Source of the DNA: Geosiphon pyriformis
Taxonomy: Eukaryota; Glomeromycota; Glomeromycetes; Archaeosporales; Geosiphonaceae
Direction: 5' to 3'
NCBI GenBank assembly: GCA_016748015.1
Contig: JAAOMT010000226.1
Location: 974,604-1,038,603, forward strand
DNA: 64,000 nt
Below, one piece after another: positions 1-11,643 of this stretch. Position 1 is the stretch's first letter. The number at the start of each line of letters is the position of its first letter. A program made the position numbers and the translations under genes. The notes under the pieces were generated by a model. That model did no database searches and was not told where the DNA came from. It was given only the letters and a program-made list of their open reading frames with translations.

Positions 1-624
1 ATTTCATCAATGGAAGAAGAATTTTCTACGCATTTTGTTAACATATTTTTGCAATATAGATGAGTCAAATAGAAAGAAAATTCAATGCAAAATTTAATTG
101 CATATCATTGTAAACTAATTCGAAGTTTAACATTTTGACAACAATAAGATAATATCCCTACATTAAACAATACATTAAAAGATACATGAAAAATTAATAC
201 ATCACGCGTTCACACTCCTTTGAACCTAGAATGGACATACCAAAACAATACATTATAATTTTTCGATATGATTGAAAGTGTGATAGGAATCTTTGGAAAT
301 TTACATTCTAATGCAACTGACTACATTTAAAAAAAAAATTTGAAAAACCTTAAAGTTTCTGGTAGCCAGCTGAACAAAAACTGTATTGTTTTTCATGTAT
401 AGATGCACGAAGGGATTTGACACCTAGAAATAGCATCAAAATACTTGACTAAAATGTATAAAATGATTTGCTCCTCGGGGCATTTCAAAAAAATCAGAAA
501 TCCAAAACACAAAGTTAATACAAGTGTATTTGAGATACTAATCACCCAGTTCACAAGCATACTACTGTTAAAGAACCAATTAAAAACTTTTTTTTTTCCA
601 AAAAAATTTTTAAATTTCAACAAG
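1..624. other. Left-edge sequence without a clear gene
   Basis: AT-rich sequence. A short open stretch runs from the left edge to about 81 on the + strand and could be the 3' end of a gene outside the window, but it is too short to judge. The 3' part (about 450-624) is open in frame with the next gene, yet it is T-rich and reads like a leader rather than protein. Confidence 0.4.
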
Positions 625-1833
625 ATGTCTCTTGCAGCAATAAATACTCCTATTCAAAGCTCCTTTAATTCCCAGAAATCACCTTCTAGTACAAAAATCT
701 TAAAGCCCAAACCAAGTAAGGTTCACAAAAAACGTGATTCAGGTTTCAGTGAAGAAATCACTCTAGGCTTGAATCCTGAAGCTCAAACTTTTAGTGGTAA
801 TTTGAAAGAGATCTCCTACTCTTCAAATCTCACCTTGACTGCAATTGGCAATGGTACTACTTTTAAAAATCGTCAAGAACTTCTCAATCGTGCTAAAACT
901 CCATGGGAAATTGCTCCTCTTCATATCGCGTTGAAATGGAAAGGTTTTTCACCAGAAGCACAATTCCGTAAACTTAAACCAACCAAAAAGGATTTCGCTA
1001 CTCCCTTAAAAAAATGGTTGAAGCCTAAAGATTGCAAATCAGTGGCCGTTTTACCCAAAGAATCCAAACCTAATCATATTATTGAAGCAAAAGAAACCAT
1101 AAAAGTTGATGTTATTCAAACTCCAATCCTTAATTTCATCTTCCAAGAGGTTGCGCCCAAAGATCTTGAGGTTCAAGATGAAATTAATCTGCGAAATTTA
1201 TATATTGAAAAAATAGTTCAAATTAATTGTGAAAACCTTTACCTTCGAACAAAGAAAAGAGTCTTGAAAACCAAGGCGTTTACAAAATCCAATTCTCGAA
1301 AGAAATCGGTCTCTAGTAATGAAAAATTGATTAGAGGAAAACCTGATTTTGAACATGAAGAGTAAGTTTTAATTCAATTAACAATTTTTTTTAAATTATG
1401 ACTATAAAATGAACCAATTATTATTTTTTTTAATTAGACGAGAAGGATGGAAAAAGATCAAGGCCTTTAAGGATGCAATTAACAAAACTACAGCCTCAAC
1501 TTCAAGAATCCTCGATGATATCGATTTTTATTTAGAAGAGTAAGCAATTAGTTTGATTAGTCAAACTTGTACTTTTTTTGAAATTGAAACCAAATATGCT
1601 AACTTTTTTTAAAACTTGAAACTAGAACACGAGGTTGGGACAAAATTGATGAATTTTATGCAAATTCATCCAAAATTTTTCAGGAATCCTTTGAATATCA
1701 ACCTGAACCTACTGAGAAATCTCCGAAAGTCTCCAAAACTTCAATTTTGAAAATAATTGCCTATTCCTCTTTTTTGATAGGTTCTTATTTTTTTGTTCAA
1801 GCACTTCAACCAGCCATTTTCTCTCTTTCTTAG
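625..1833 (+). CDS. Hypothetical tail-anchored protein, three exons, last two related
   Basis: I do not recognise the family. The model is exon 1 625-1361, exon 2 1438-1539 and exon 3 1626-1833, joined by GTAAGT...AATTAG and GTAAGC...ACTAG introns, both in phase 2, giving about 348 aa. The N-terminal 245 residues are basic and Ser/Lys-rich with no signal peptide. Exons 2 and 3 each open with a Glu followed within four residues by Gly-Trp and then Lys-Ile (EREGWKKI and ETRGWDKI) and continue as an amphipathic stretch, so one looks like a copy of the other. The last ~25 residues are hydrophobic (ILKIIAYSSFLIGSYFFVQ) and end just before the stop, suggesting a tail anchor. The ATG at 625 was chosen over an in-frame ATG at 454 because the sequence between them has leader-like base composition. 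The splice model is solid; function is unknown. Confidence 0.7.
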
Positions 1834-2324
1834 TTACCTCTTAAACGTAAAAAAAAATTACTTTTCCTTTTCCTTTTCCTTTTCCAAGTGTTTTGAAACA
1901 CCTTTATGCCAATTTCAAGTCAACCTTACCCATTTGACTCGTCTAAACAAAAATATCCTTAAATCACATAAGCTCTGTATTTTTCCATTGAAAATGTCTA
2001 ATTAATAACCTTTCTACCACAAACTTTCAAACATGCCTTCCTTGTAAATTTAAAATAATACTTTATATATTAAACTAAGTTTCCTCTCATACCTACAAGC
2101 TTAATCTATAATCTCGAATTACGTGATTTCATTGTAAATTGTGTAAATAATATTTCAAAAGAATTTTTTCATAATATAATTTTATTTTTGAATAAAATTT
2201 ATTTGGGCCAAAATATTTGCAAAAAACTAAATAATAATGATACTGCAAAAAAAAATTTCAAAAAGACTTGAAAAAATGAATAAAGAAATTCTACGTTAGA
2301 AATTAATTTTAAATTCCCAAAATT
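1834..2324. other. Intergenic, with a short TTTTCC tandem repeat
   Basis: No gene seen. A hexamer repeat (about 1860-1886, TTTTCC units) lies just after the upstream stop codon. The rest is AT-rich and probably holds the 3' ends of the two converging genes. Confidence 0.5.
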
Positions 2325-2801
2325 TCAAAGCTTCCCATCAATTATTTCAAAACTTTTGAATTTTAGAGCGACTAATGGGTAAAAACAATCCCTTCCATCT
2401 AATACTTTTTCAATCGTTTCCAAACTCAAAGTTTTTGAGAAACCAGTACCCAAACTTAAGACTTTATCATAACCCGTAAACCCACTTATCCAACTACTAA
2501 TTCCAATATTTTGGTTTGCTGCTGTCAACGATACAATCTTGAGCGTATTGGTTGGTAGTTTGAAATTTTGGTTTTGAGTGCACTCTTACTTCCTCTTGGA
2601 AAAAGAGTTCGTATTAACGTTGTTAACTGGTAGAAATGAATTAACATTATCACATCGTTTCTCAATTATTTGTGGCAGTGGTGTTAATGGGATGTAAAGC
2701 GTTTCAATGATTGGTATAGCTTGTATAGAAACCAAAAAAATTGATAGTGCTAAAATTGTAGCAGCTGAAAAAGTGGTAAATGAAATAGAATTGAATTTCA
2801 T
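2325..2801 (-). CDS. Small secreted protein with an in-frame TAA (intron or nonsense)
   Basis: The first 71 codons encode a clear signal peptide (hydrophobic core at about residues 11-28, likely cleavage after SIQA), then a short mature part with dibasic sites KR at 48-49 and 69-70. A TAA at 2588-2586 follows, but the same frame continues for 86 more protein-like codons to a stop at 2325-2327, including SSWISGFTGYDKVLSLGTG. The TAA sits inside a perfect GTAAGA donor (2589), and an acceptor ending AATTAG at 2497 would remove 93 nt in frame and restore one reading frame. The removed stretch also reads like protein, so a nonsense mutation or retained-intron isoform is equally possible. No family recognised. 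The dibasic sites would suit Kex2 processing, which is inference. Confidence 0.45.
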
Positions 2802-3761
2802 CTTTTCAAAAAAATTATATATATATATATATATATATTATTTAGTTTGGTTTTAATTTTTGAAAAAATTTTACAGTTTTGTAAAATTGGCTGAAAGAAA
2901 ATAAATAAATAATACCAAAGATTAAATGTCTTTTGATACTTTTATATAAAAATTTCAGAATATTTTGAATATATTTTTCCATTATTTTAAAAAAGAACCG
3001 ATCTAATAAAATTAAGAATTTCGGATGGGTTTTAAATTTTTCCACACCATCTTTAATCAAAAAGGGGGGATGGTTAATCCTTTTTTTTTCTGGAATCCAA
3101 GATAGTTGAAAGGGTAACGGGAAAAACATTAATTTCATGATATTCCAGGTGAATAAAAATAAAGATTATTCAGAAATTTTATTTCAGAATAATATGTTTT
3201 AAATAATCCAATAATGCCAAGCTCAAATTGCTTCTTTGAGAAAGCGAACCTCTTTGTCGGATACGATAAAAAGTTTTAATATATCGGATATTTGCAGATT
3301 CCGTTTATCGTTCATTGATTATATATTCAGGAATCGGTATTATTTTGATATTTTTTTACTGTTTTTGATAGAGAAAAAGTATATATACTATTTTTAATGT
3401 AAAATATTTAATAAAATAAAATGTCCGTTATACTACCAAAACCAAAATACCACAAACATGAGATTATGAATAGTATTTTCATTTTCTTTTGCTCTACATT
3501 TTTTTAATTACCTAATATATTAAAAATAAGATGACAAATTTAAAGTATAAAATTTAATAATGTTTGAAAGAATATATTTTCTTTTGTGTTTAAAAGTTCC
3601 AAAAAATTTTATTATTATTAACATGTTTACTGTTAAATTTTCAATTCAAAATTTTTTTAATAAATAATTTTTTATTTTTAAATGTTTCTTAACATTTTTA
3701 GCTTCATCAAAAATGGTTTTGATTTTGAACAAATAAAATTAAGAATTGCCAAAGACATTAC

Positions 3762-3792
<31 letters not shown>

Positions 3793-4039
3793 TTATTGTT
3801 GTTTTTTTTTAAAAAAATTGAACAATAAAGTGTAAATATCAATTATAATATACTATAAATCTTGGTCATTTTTCCGGTCAAAAATTTCAATTCTTTTTAA
3901 AATCAAAAGATTATATATATTTTTTTAATAAATACTATAATTTAATAATCAAATACAAAAAAAATTTAATTGGTTAAAAGCATAAAGCATAAAGCTTAAA
4001 GTATAAAGTATAAAGTAAAAAGTATAAAGTATAAAGCAT

Positions 4040-4085
<46 letters not shown>

Positions 4086-4457
4086 CATAAAGTATAAAGT
4101 ATACAGTATAAAGCATAAAGTATAAAAATTATATATTTTTCTAAAAAATTAATATTAATCTTAATTTTAACATCAATAATTAAAATTATTATGAATTGAA
4201 TATATATTTGAAATTAGATTTTAAAAAAAAATATATAAATATATATATATATTTATTTATCCATATATATATGAATTAAAACTTTTTATTCTGAATTTTG
4301 AAAAAAAAAGCATTGAAAACAAAGTTAATTTAAAAATTTATCTTTATTTTTTATTATTGATAAAATGCATACAAATTTTTTTAAATTTCCAGATTGTGAG
4401 TGAGTATAAACTATTAGAACTATTGTAATTAGTTGATTAATATATTCCATATTTCAC

Positions 4458-4494
<37 letters not shown>

Positions 4495-4523
4495 TTATAA
4501 TGAAGTTGTTTATTATTTTTAGA
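2802..4523. other. Intergenic, AT-rich, with simple repeats
   Basis: Contains an (AT)n run at 2817-2839, a (TTG)n run at about 3762-3803, a heptamer array (listed separately) and (AAT)n at about 4460-4492. A 98-codon minus-strand open frame at 2842-3138 is Lys/Phe/Ile-rich, as expected from base composition, and is not convincing. Confidence 0.5.
3975..4127. repeat. Period-7 tandem repeat (GTATAAA-type units)
   Basis: About 20 units of a heptamer reading ATAAAGT or ATAAAGC, with a few one-base variants. It lies downstream of the kinase gene at 4619-6477. A different period-7 array (GGATAAA/GGGTAAA) lies just upstream of that gene's ATG. Confidence 0.85.
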
Positions 4524-4531
4524 TTTCATGA

Positions 4532-4582
4532 GAGCGTTTGTCGAATATCAACGAAATTGTTAGAGAAAGATTTGGTATGGTT
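4532..4582 (+). pseudogene. Relic of a kinase glycine-loop exon, opposite strand
   Basis: On the + strand this stretch reads ERLSNINEIVRERFGMV, matching the segment just before and through the ATP-binding glycine loop of the neighbouring minus-strand kinase (ESLSNINEIAR-stop-GFGII). More than 20 bases are identical. It is bounded by stops on both sides and no other kinase sequence flanks it, so it is a fragment copied in inverted orientation behind the parent gene. A TTTTTAG acceptor-like site precedes it. Confidence 0.65.
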
Positions 4583-4618
4583 CATCTTGATTGAAATTGT
4601 TCTTAAAGTTTAACATCT

Positions 4619-4746
4619 TTAAGATTTGTCTAAATATGATATAGATTGAAATAATTAAGTGTTAAAAATTAATTTAAAACATGTGATTATATTTTATGAT
4701 AATTTCTTACCTTCAGGCAAATAGACTAATTCTTTTAAAAAGTAAA

Positions 4747-4797
<51 letters not shown>

Positions 4798-6010
4798 TAT
4801 AAATTAAAGGATTAATCAATTGAAAATCTTTTATTATTTATAAATTAAGTAAACAAACCTGTGGAAAAATTAACCTTTTGAGCAGTTAAAAGACGACTTG
4901 TATAAATTGCTCCTGGATGAATGCTCGTTATCACTCTTGAAATTTTTGTTGTCATTAAATCATTTTTTATCGAGTCGTTCTTTTCAATTTCTTTTACGTA
5001 TTTCTCCGATTTTAAAAACTGTTCCATTTCAGGAATTTCAGGTTTAGACACTTTACCTATAAAAATTTCATCTTTAGTCTCCCGGTTAAACCCTAGATAC
5101 ATCTCCCGAAGGTCCCACAACGTCTTTCTAACTTCCTTGGCCGTAGGACGATTCTCAGGATTAGCGTACCAACACTTTTCAATTGTTTCAGCAATACAAG
5201 GTGGAATAAGGGGGAAAGTAATTTCAGGTCTTTTACCATTTAAAATATCCATTATAAGGTGGTCATGAGGAAGATCATAAAATGGAGGGTTTCCTGTCGC
5301 CAATTCCCATAATGACATGGCAAAACTATAAATATCTCCACTTTCTGTAAATTTTTCTCCTCTTAAAACTTCTGGTGGAATGTATGGAATCACTCCATAT
5401 ATCTTTTTCTCTTTTGTTGCTACTGTTGTTACTGTTGTTACTTCATTGATTGTAGGTTGACATAATCCGAGGTCTCCAATACTTACACACATAGAGCTAT
5501 ATTGTAGAATGTTGCCAGAGTGTAGGTCACAATGAATCATACCAGAAGAATGAATTGATTCAAGTCCCAGGGCTATATTCCAGGCGCATAATAATTTACT
5601 AGACCAATTTGTAGGATGAAAATTTGTTGATAAATATTTTCGCATGTCTCCATACAAGGCAAACTCCATCACAACTCCGTACTCGAGTGTTTCAGTGTTT
5701 TGCGTAATCCTATAGATGAAAGTTATATTAGCTACGTGGCTACGGTTATTAATAAACATAGCTGTTTGAATATTGAACTGTCAACAGTAAATAAATAAGA
5801 ATTAATAAATAGTAAATAAATAAGAATTAATAAATAATAATAATAATAATAATAATAATTAATAAATAAGAATTAATAAATAGTAAATAAATAATAATTA
5901 ATAAATAATAATAATAATAATAATAATTAATAAATAAGAATTAATAAATAGTAAATAAATAATAATTAATAAATAAGAATTAATAAATAGTAAATAAATA
6001 AGAATTAATA

Positions 6011-6046
<36 letters not shown>

Positions 6047-6477
6047 TTTATTACCTCTTTATACACTTCTTCACTGTTCTTTATAATTTTTATTACTACT
6101 TCCTTTTTTTCCATTCTTTTATATTCCATTTTACCATGATGGTTTATACTACTTAAATCAATTAATCCATCAATTAAGGTTGCTTTATAAATTATACCGA
6201 AGCCTCATCTAGCAATTTCGTTGATATTCGACAAACTCTCCCATGGAATCCATTCATAATAATTCAAATCACCATAATATTTATTATTCTCATCAGATGG
6301 AGCATAGGTTGGATTCTTAATTATTTTATCAACTACTTGATTGCCACTTGAAAAGTCGTGATAAAATTTTTCAAAAAATATAAACCAGCATCCTCTACAA
6401 TAATTATTTTGTTCGTTTTGAATACTCTCTTGACAGAAAGAACACAGGTTGCAATCATGAATTTCAACGTTTTCCAT
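4619..6477 (-). pseudogene. Tyrosine-kinase-like Ser/Thr kinase with a nonsense codon in the glycine loop
   Basis: Four exons: 6477-6055, 5777-4859, 4731-4711 and 4629-4619; 458 codons including the stop. The head has a Cys-rich cluster (C9, C12, C15, C27, C30), then the YYEWIPWESL leader typical of glomeromycotan kinases. The glycine loop reads EIAR-stop-GFGIIYKA: codon 91 is TGA (6207-6205), where family members have Gly (GGA needs one change). Everything after it is in frame and conserved: the VAIK-type Lys (EVVIK, K130), catalytic loop HCDLHSGN, DLG in place of DFG, PPE, and SGDIYSFAMSLWELATG. The C-terminus ends ...NFSTELVYLPEDKS. The tiny exon 3 is supported by a paralogous relic at 61 kb that keeps the same splice sites. 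The TGA probably kills the protein, although a start inside exon 2 would still give a loop-less fragment. Kinase assignment is certain; functionality is doubtful. Confidence 0.8.
5790..6050. repeat. Compound AT-rich minisatellite inside kinase intron 1
   Basis: Alternating blocks of (AAT)n and AATAAATAAGAATTAATAAATAGT-like units repeat four to five times and fill nearly the whole first intron (6054-5778) of the kinase gene. The splice sites at both ends are outside the array. Confidence 0.8.
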
Positions 6478-7328
6478 GACGTGAATAAATGGTAAAGGAT
6501 AAAGGATAAAGGGTAAAGGATAAAGGGTAAAGGGTAAGTGAGATAAAATGTGAATATGTGATTAAGAGAATGTTGATAACATAGAGGTTATTTTTGAAAA
6601 ACTTTATTTGATAGTAATTTTTTTAAAGGCGGAGTATTTATTTATATTGGTTCTCAATGTTCACAGTAAAATTTACCACTTTTTTTAACCTTAATAAATA
6701 TCGTTATTGCAAATCATACTAAAATTGATTAATATATGAATAAATTTTAAGTGACTATAATACAAAAAGAGCCAAAAAGTTTTCCCCCATTGTCTCATTG
6801 TTTAATAGAAAAACCGTAATAAAAAGATTTAGGGTTCTTGTGATAGATAAAAAATATTGTATACCTAAAATTCTTTTGTACACCAAAAACAGAAAAAGGG
6901 GCTTTTAAAAAAAAAAAAAATTTTTTTTCCTTAACTCTCACAACTAACTCAGGCATAACATAACTGCACATTAAGTTTAAAATTAGATTTTTTCAAAGAG
7001 GTTTTGACCCAAAAATAGATTTAAATTTAATCATCTACATGTATTAATTTTTCATAGACTGATTCTTTATGAATTACTATTACTCAGCATGATGATTACT
7101 TTAAAAATGTTTGTTAATTAACTTTTTGTATTTTTTCTATAACTAATTAGGATAAAGAGTATGGTTTACTTTTTTATATTTATTATTCATTTCAGCCATC
7201 AATATCGTTATTAAAAATAAAATTCGATGACTACTATTTTTAATTTAAAAGGTTTAAGTAATTGATTTCCTTTAGAAAATATTTTGAATAAAAAGTAATT
7301 TCATTAAGATAATAAATTTTTCTATTGA

Positions 7329-7407
<79 letters not shown>

Positions 7408-8061
7408 GAAAGAAAGAAATAAAATCTTTATTAAAAGAATATTAAAAAGAAAATTCGAAATTTAATAATAATTCACTTTCAAATCTTGAAAAGAGAATAA
7501 AAAAATTATTTGTCAATTTCTTTGCTCTTTTAGAGATATTCCCTATTTCTATTTGAAATAAAATTTCATTATCTAATCAAAAAATTCCCTTTTAACTAAA
7601 ATAATCAATGAAAAACATTTTTTCAAATCGATTTTTTACTGGAAATTAAGAGATTCCTTCAGAACCCCAATTTAATTTGAACTAAAATTAGGACTAATTG
7701 CAACCAATAAAAACTTAATCATTATCAGGAATGTTCTATAGAGAACAGTAATCAAAAAATCTTTTAACCAATTTCACTCTTATTTCCTTTGCCATATGAC
7801 CATTTAACTCTAGATTCAATTCGAGGCTATTATTAATCTTTGCATAGTGTAACAAGTTTTATCAAGAGAGAGAGAGACTAAAATTATTTTTTTTCACAAA
7901 AAGGCAATTCACTTCAAGATTTGAAATGCAATTAAAATTCATTCTATTGGTGAAAACATTGAAAATTTTATAAATAGAACGAGGAAATCTAATGTAGAAA
8001 GAAAGTTACTGATTGAATTGTATTCCCATCAAAAGATGAAAAGTTGGTTTTTGATTTAAAA

Positions 8062-8097
<36 letters not shown>

Positions 8098-8141
8098 TCT
8101 TTTTTAAACTGTTCACAATCATTTTTGTATCAAAAGCAAAA
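6478..8141. other. Intergenic between divergent genes, with repeats
   Basis: Right upstream of the kinase ATG (about 6491-6538) are six to seven GGRTAAA heptamers. A long (GAAA)n run occupies about 7324-7411 and an (AAT)n run about 8061-8098, just before the next gene. No open frame or RNA gene recognised. Confidence 0.6.
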
Positions 8142-9170
8142 ATGGTTCATGTTAGATATCTCAGTAAATTAGAACTAGTAACTCGGGTTTTCATAATTAC
8201 TTTGTTAATTGCTATCGTGGTCACATGTGTCACTCAGAACGCAATAAGAAAAGTAAACGGGGCACCATTATTGAAATTTACCACACTGGACTCTACAATC
8301 ACTATAGCACCGACGTTACAATTTTGCCTTCAAAATTTAAATCTTCAAGGTATTGGTCGACTGAAAATGGACTCATTCTTGGGTGCCCCAGGACAAAATA
8401 TTTCTTCTCTGAATCAATATATCACTTATTATTGGGATGAGAATGAAAATGAAATGTGCGCTGTATTTCGTGGTGATCAGTATCCGGCTTATAGATCGGA
8501 TCAGGCTCCATCATTTGGGTTTTCATTAGTTTCAACTACAACTAATAACTTGTATACTTACTCTAACGCAATAATTGAAGTTACTTGCTTCGAAGCTGGT
8601 GAATCAGTGATACAACATAATATTACTAGTAACATATTTCAAGTTCCGTTTGGATACCAATACGTTTTACAATACGTAGAAAGTCGAACATTCGAAATTG
8701 GAGCTTCCACATCAATTCGTCAATTCACATTTGACCCATTTCTACCACTTGGTCAAGCAAATGAAAATAGTACCATATTTTATTTTCGACAAAGAGGGAC
8801 TGACGTGGATCAGCGTATGGAACAAACCTCGTTCACATTCTGGGATTTCGTCACTGGTCTCAGTGGATTAATTTCATTCTTGATGGTTGTTTATGTTATG
8901 TTATTTGGTAATTTTCGAATTGATCCTTGGGGTGCTGCTACTCGATTCATATTGTATCGACAACAAAGTAAATTTTATAAGAAAACTTCAAAGGAAGAAA
9001 ATCAGGTAGAGATACCATTCTTGAACATTAATGAAGATACACACGGTACTGAGTATAAGACCATAGAACAAGAAGTAAAAGCTTTAAGGGAAAGATTGAT
9101 GGCATTGGAAAATGTACTTTCTAATTACGTTATAAAGACAGATGTTGTCAATACAATGTATAATGTATAA
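8142..9170 (+). CDS. Two-TM membrane protein with C-terminal coiled coil
   Basis: Single-exon gene, 342 aa. TM1 is at residues ~15-33 (RVFIITLLIAIVVTCV), followed by a ~200-residue loop with N-glycosylation sequons (N86-I-S, N160-I-T, N209-S-T) and several Cys. TM2 is at ~235-256 (FVTGLSGLISFLMVVYVMLF), followed by FRIDPWGAATRFILYRQQSKF. A short coiled coil lies at ~306-332 (EQEVKALRERLMALENVL). This architecture and the DPWG block after TM2 resemble a large glomeromycotan family of unknown function. The topology suggests the big loop is outside or lumenal and the coiled coil cytosolic. The frame is clean, so the gene looks intact. A heptamer repeat (ATAATTT) starts at the stop codon. Role unknown. 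Confidence 0.8.
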   Translation: MVHVRYLSKLELVTRVFIITLLIAIVVTCVTQNAIRKVNGAPLLKFTTLDSTITIAPTLQFCLQNLNLQGIGRLKMDSFLGAPGQNISSLNQYITYYWDENENEMCAVFRGDQYPAYRSDQAPSFGFSLVSTTTNNLYTYSNAIIEVTCFEAGESVIQHNITSNIFQVPFGYQYVLQYVESRTFEIGASTSIRQFTFDPFLPLGQANENSTIFYFRQRGTDVDQRMEQTSFTFWDFVTGLSGLISFLMVVYVMLFGNFRIDPWGAATRFILYRQQSKFYKKTSKEENQVEIPFLNINEDTHGTEYKTIEQEVKALRERLMALENVLSNYVIKTDVVNTMYNV

Positions 9171-11083
9171 TTTATAATTTATAATTTATAATTTATAATT
9201 TTTTGAAAAAGACATTTTTGACGATTATAAATTAGAAAAATAATTATATATATATTAAATAGTTATATTAAATTGTAAATATTCATGAATAAATAAATTT
9301 TAATAAAACTAGTAATTCACAAGTTAAAAATATAGGTATTCATAATTTCAGAATTGTAGAGGTTGAGTTTTTTACGTCATCAATGAAAAATTTTCTAAAA
9401 TTTTTTATTTTAGTATCAAACTAATTTCAATACTCCCCTATTAACTTCTGTTTAACTCGAGTAATTAAGTGAAGGTACATAATGATTAATTAAACCATGA
9501 ATATAATTAATCAATTTATTATTATTATTATTATTTATTTTTTCCAAGATCAAATGGTCAATTCTTTAGATAAGTTATCATAAACGTTTATATACATACA
9601 TACAATTTTCTTCTTATTTGGAAATTTCGATCAAATTAAATTTATTTATTTTTTTAATAATTTTTGATGGGTTATTATAAAAAATGTTATAGTTTAACTT
9701 GTCCTATTACTAATTTTCCCCATAATATTCTATTCTTTAAAATTATTCTATTCGTCAGAAAAATATTGTACCTTATGTTTTAAACTTTCAAAAAATTTTC
9801 TTTTTTTTAAAACTTTTAATTTTAATAATAGTAAATATTTGATTTAATTTTGAAACGTAAATATTAAATATTTGATATTTAAACTGGAGCTCTAAACTTC
9901 TAAACAGTTTTTAATGTTTGATCAATGTTTAATTTAGAAAATTTTAGGGATTTAGAAAAAAGATTTCAAAAATTTAATATTTTAAACGTAAAAATTCAAT
10001 TTTTTATAATATATTAATAAAAATTTACAATTATAATTATAGGATCAATAAAAATAAAAAATTTGTAAAAAATAGTAAAAAATTTAAAAGATTCTTGTTC
10101 CACCTAATTATATTTTTTATTTACAAAAAATAAAGATTTCCTGGTCATTATCAAAGATAAACAATTTTCTAGAATTTTTTATTTATTTTTTTCTCATATT
10201 TCTCTCTTTTCAAAAAAAAATATATATATATGAACAAGAATAATTATGAATTATAATTTTAATACAATGATCCGTGAAATTGATTATGCAATACATAAAA
10301 GATAATGTCACGGAATTTTGATATTTGTGTGTGTCAGAATTTTTGTTAACATTCTTCCGAGACCCCCCCCCATCCCCATCCCCATCCCCATCCCCATTCC
10401 CATGTAATGTTACATTATTTTTGTCGATCTCATAATGGCAAAAACTTTGATATCTCAGTTCCTTTAACCACCACCACCACCAACACCACTACCATCATTA
10501 CCACCACTATCACTGTAGCGTGACATTGACACATTCCTTTCAATATACAAAACTTCAAAAAATAAAAATAAAAAAATCAATAAATATCAAAGAAAGGTGA
10601 TTGATCGCTAAAATTAATGATCACAAAATTTAATCCCAAATTTATTGATAAAATTGATAATTAAATTTGTCATTCATTACAAAAAAGTGATACTCATCAC
10701 GCTGTTTAAAAAAGATCTTTTTTTGGTAGTTATTAAACTTATTTTAATCATATCTTTGAAAATCAAATTTATTTTATCTCATTCTTGACAACTTTCGAAA
10801 GAAAGAAACCTTTTTTTTTTGGTAAATCTTTTTCTCTATCCTAAATTGAAATTATTTGACCACAATTAATTAAAAAATCTCCTATCAAATTTAACTTAAA
10901 AAAATTAAAATTGAAAGTCTTTACCGAATGATAAAAATATTGAAATTACTCCAAAGAAAAATAACATCAAAACAAATCACAACCTCTAGTTTATAATTGA
11001 AAACTTATTGGAATAACATTCATTAATTCAATCAATTCATTAATTCACTCACTCACTCACTCACTCATTTACTTACTCACTCA

Positions 11084-11129
<46 letters not shown>

Positions 11130-11643
11130 CATTTATTTGATTCAAATTAAAAATTAATCTTATACTGGTGTTAATCACCTGCCAAGATTTTGTTCAATGA
11201 TGAGAATCTATCGCCATACCAATAACTTAACCCCGTTTATCCCGAATTGCTGCTCTCAGATAAACAAATTTTTTTTTTTATGAAACATTCGATCATTGAA
11301 TATTTGTTCTCACATTGTTGTTGCCCAATTTAATGCTAAAACTCGTGGTTGCCCCTCTTCATTTAATTCTCGCTGGATCTTTCCACCGACTTTGAATTTT
11401 TTTTATAAATAGTCTTTGAATTGAAGGTATTTTGGCTCATTCGTCATCAACGTTTACGTCTACTTACCAACCTATCCCTACTCTTCTCTATAATTTCTTG
11501 GCTGTGCCAGAAAAATTTTATAATATTTATCCTCCATTAACATTTCAAAATCTTATTTGCCTCTTTGTTCAAAAAAAAAATTTTCGTTTCCAATTTTCTA
11601 CTTATTTCACATTAAAAAAAAACTCGTTCACTCATTCTTAAAA
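9171..11643. other. Intergenic, several microsatellites
   Basis: (ATAATTT)n at 9171-9202; CCCCAT repeats at about 10366-10402; CCA-rich repeats at about 10466-10515; (CTCA)/(CTTA) tetranucleotide array at about 11044-11131. A TATAAATAG at about 11404-11412 lies ~235 bp before the next ATG and could be its TATA box. No gene seen. Confidence 0.55.

Noticed and set aside
2842-3138. 98-codon minus-strand frame
   Set aside because: Lys/Phe/Ile-rich as expected of AT-rich DNA; no motif and no splice partner. Not excluded, but unsupported.
6491-6538. GGGTAAA/GGATAAA heptamers as an internal telomere repeat
   Set aside because: They match neither TTAGGG nor TTTAGGG in any register, and the array is short and mixed.
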